Below, piece by piece: positions 62,640 to 64,000 of a DNA stretch of 64,000 nt; position 1 is the first letter of the stretch; every line of letters starts with the position of its first letter. The notes under the pieces were generated by a model, which ran no database searches, was not told the origin of the DNA, and worked only from the letters and a program-made list of their open reading frames with translations. The stretch comes from Dipteris shenzhenensis (taxonomy: Eukaryota; Polypodiophyta; Polypodiopsida; Gleicheniales). Location of the stretch: assembly GCA_047967505.1 (NCBI GenBank), contig CM106538.1, one strand, 5' to 3'. Both the position numbers and the translations under genes were made by a program.

Positions 62640-63215
62640 ATGCACTCTTGCATGCTCCACTCTTCAATGGAAGATGCACACATGATAGTTATTGAACGGT
62701 GTTATTGACAAAGGGATTTAGATGTACATCCTTGGTCTTATTTCATTTTCAATGAAATTTTAAACTTTGTGTTAAAGATGCTACACTTTCTATAGTATAG
62801 TTAGTGGTCACGTACATGGTGATAATATATGCTAAGAGAACAACCATTTTGGCAAATACACAAGAAGGACAAGTTTAGTAGAGCTATGTTCTTTGAAGTT
62901 GAACACTTCATCTACAATTTTGATTTTGTTGACACAAAAAGAACACAAGTGATGCATTTGTTGGCAACTCAATAATTATTACACATGGAGTTTCCCATCA
63001 ATATATTTAAAGTTCCATGGCTTGGTAATAGCCCTTTAAGGTACTAGCTTCTATATGAATTTCAATCACCTATTGCTTGGTTCTCTTACAGCCCTACACA
63101 TCGATCGATCGCTCGCATGATGGTTGTAGACTACATGCGATGAATTTCTATATAATTGATCACATGATGATTGTAGATGACATCTTTTGAGAATAGAGTC
63201 TAAAATCTCACCCTT
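62640..63215. other. No recognisable feature
   Basis: This is an AT-rich spacer before the satellite. CATCGATCGATCGCTCGCATGATGG at about 63101 and a related GATCACATGATGATTGTAGATGACAT phrase at 63160 form one weak duplication. Confidence 0.45.
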
Positions 63216-64000
63216 TGAAAAATAATATAAAAACTACATTAAACTCTTGTTTTCTCTTTTTTTTTAATATAATTTTTTAAAAAACAAACTATATATGTTT
63301 TTACAATTAAATGAAAACTTCCCCAATTTGAAAAATAATATAAAAACTACTTTAATCTATTTTTTTAAATTAAAAAAATAGATGATTTTAAAATACAAAA
63401 TATATACATTTTGACATTTAATTTAAAACTTCACTAACATGAAAAATAATATAAAAACTACTTTAAACTCTTGTTTTCTTTTTTTTTTATAAATGATTTT
63501 TTAAAACAAAATTTAAATGTTTGTATATTTAAATAAAACCTTCACTAATTTGAAACATAACATAAAAACTGCTTTAATCTCTTTTTTTTTAAATAGATGA
63601 TTTTAAAAAACAAAATATATACATTTTGACATTTAAATAAAAACTTCACTAATTTAAAAAATAATATAAAAACTATTTTAAACTCTAGTTTTCTTTTTTT
63701 TAATAGATGATTTTTAAAAACAAAATTTAAACGTTTTTATATTTAAATAAAAACTTCAGTAATTTGAAAAATAACATAAAAACTACTTTTTTTAAAAAAA
63801 GATGATTTTAAAATACAAAATATATACATTTTGACATTTAATTTAAAACTTCACTAACTTAAAAAATAATATAAAAACTACTTTAAACTCTTGTTTTCTT
63901 TTTTTTTATAGATGATTTTTAAAAACAAAATTTAAACGTTTTTATATTTAATTTAAAAGTTCACTAATTTAAAAAATAACATAAAAACTACTTTAATCTC
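63216..64000. repeat. AT-rich satellite of alternating monomers, reaching the window end
   Basis: AATAATATAAAAACTACTTTAA or a variant starts monomers at about 63221, 63334, 63445, 63556, 63660, 63770, 63865 and 63975. Odd monomers carry AAACTCTTGTTTTCTTTTTTT, AATTTAAACG and TTTTATATTTAA. Even monomers carry TAATCT, then AAAATACAAAATATATACATTTTGACATTTAA. Spacing is 113, 111, 111, 104, 110, 95 and 110 bp. The A-B pair is therefore a dimeric higher-order unit of about 205-224 bp. The array continues beyond the window. Confidence 0.92.

Overview
This window looks like nuclear DNA of a land plant with a large, repeat-rich genome. It has GT-AG introns of up to 4.6 kb, a plant-type signal peptide peptidase gene, lipoxygenase exons, and Ty3/gypsy, Ty1/copia, LINE and hAT remnants of plant type, many inserted into one another. 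Gene density is very low. I cannot name the species. The large introns and LINE type would suit a fern or gymnosperm, but that is inference. I saw no tRNA, rRNA, CRISPR array or bacterial-style operon.

Layout. 0-6.5 kb: a decayed minus-strand gypsy element with gag, protease and reverse transcriptase, a collapsed 3' half of pol, and two related LTRs. 7.0-9.4 kb: a short plus-strand LTR element with no coding interior. 9.65-13.85 kb: a minus-strand copia element that lost most of its integrase and carries a tandem duplication in gag. 15.1-15.45 kb: a fragment related to the 7-kb LTR. 16.4-19.4 kb: two 5'-truncated minus-strand LINE copies joined head to tail at (GA)n tracts. 20.1-27.04 kb: the one clear host gene, the 5' part of a signal peptide peptidase (SPP) gene on the minus strand. 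Six exons join in one frame into 190 codons. A 4.6-kb intron holds an antisense LINE. The catalytic exons are not visible in the window.

27-52 kb has no recognisable intact gene. It holds many low-copy tandem arrays: palindromic ~180-bp units at 29.6-30.8 kb, ~250-bp units at 33.2-33.8 kb, 173-bp units at 37.5 kb, 162-bp units at 46.7-47.5 kb and 123/138-bp units at 48.8-49.2 kb. It also holds a foldback (MITE-like) element, two gag remnants and an unrecognised coding-like remnant at 49.9-51.6 kb. Repeats near 31 kb and 49 kb are related in inverted orientation.

53.2-53.9 kb: a lipoxygenase pseudogene that keeps its introns and runs into a 5'-truncated hAT transposase (to 55.09 kb). 55.19-61.2 kb: the best-preserved transposon, a minus-strand gypsy element with a nearly intact 1,100-codon pol frame. 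Its gene order appears circularly permuted: the integrase C-terminus, polypurine tract and single LTR lie upstream of gag, while pol breaks off inside integrase at the complementary point. The LTR itself carries two small overlapping ORFs, a CCHC zinc knuckle and a 54-residue protein with a hydrophobic tail. A diverged, equal-length copy of the 54-residue ORF lies at 62.4 kb. The window ends in an AT-rich satellite of alternating ~110-bp and ~95-111-bp monomers.

The two observations most worth following are the permuted single-LTR element and the LTR-embedded 54-residue ORF family.
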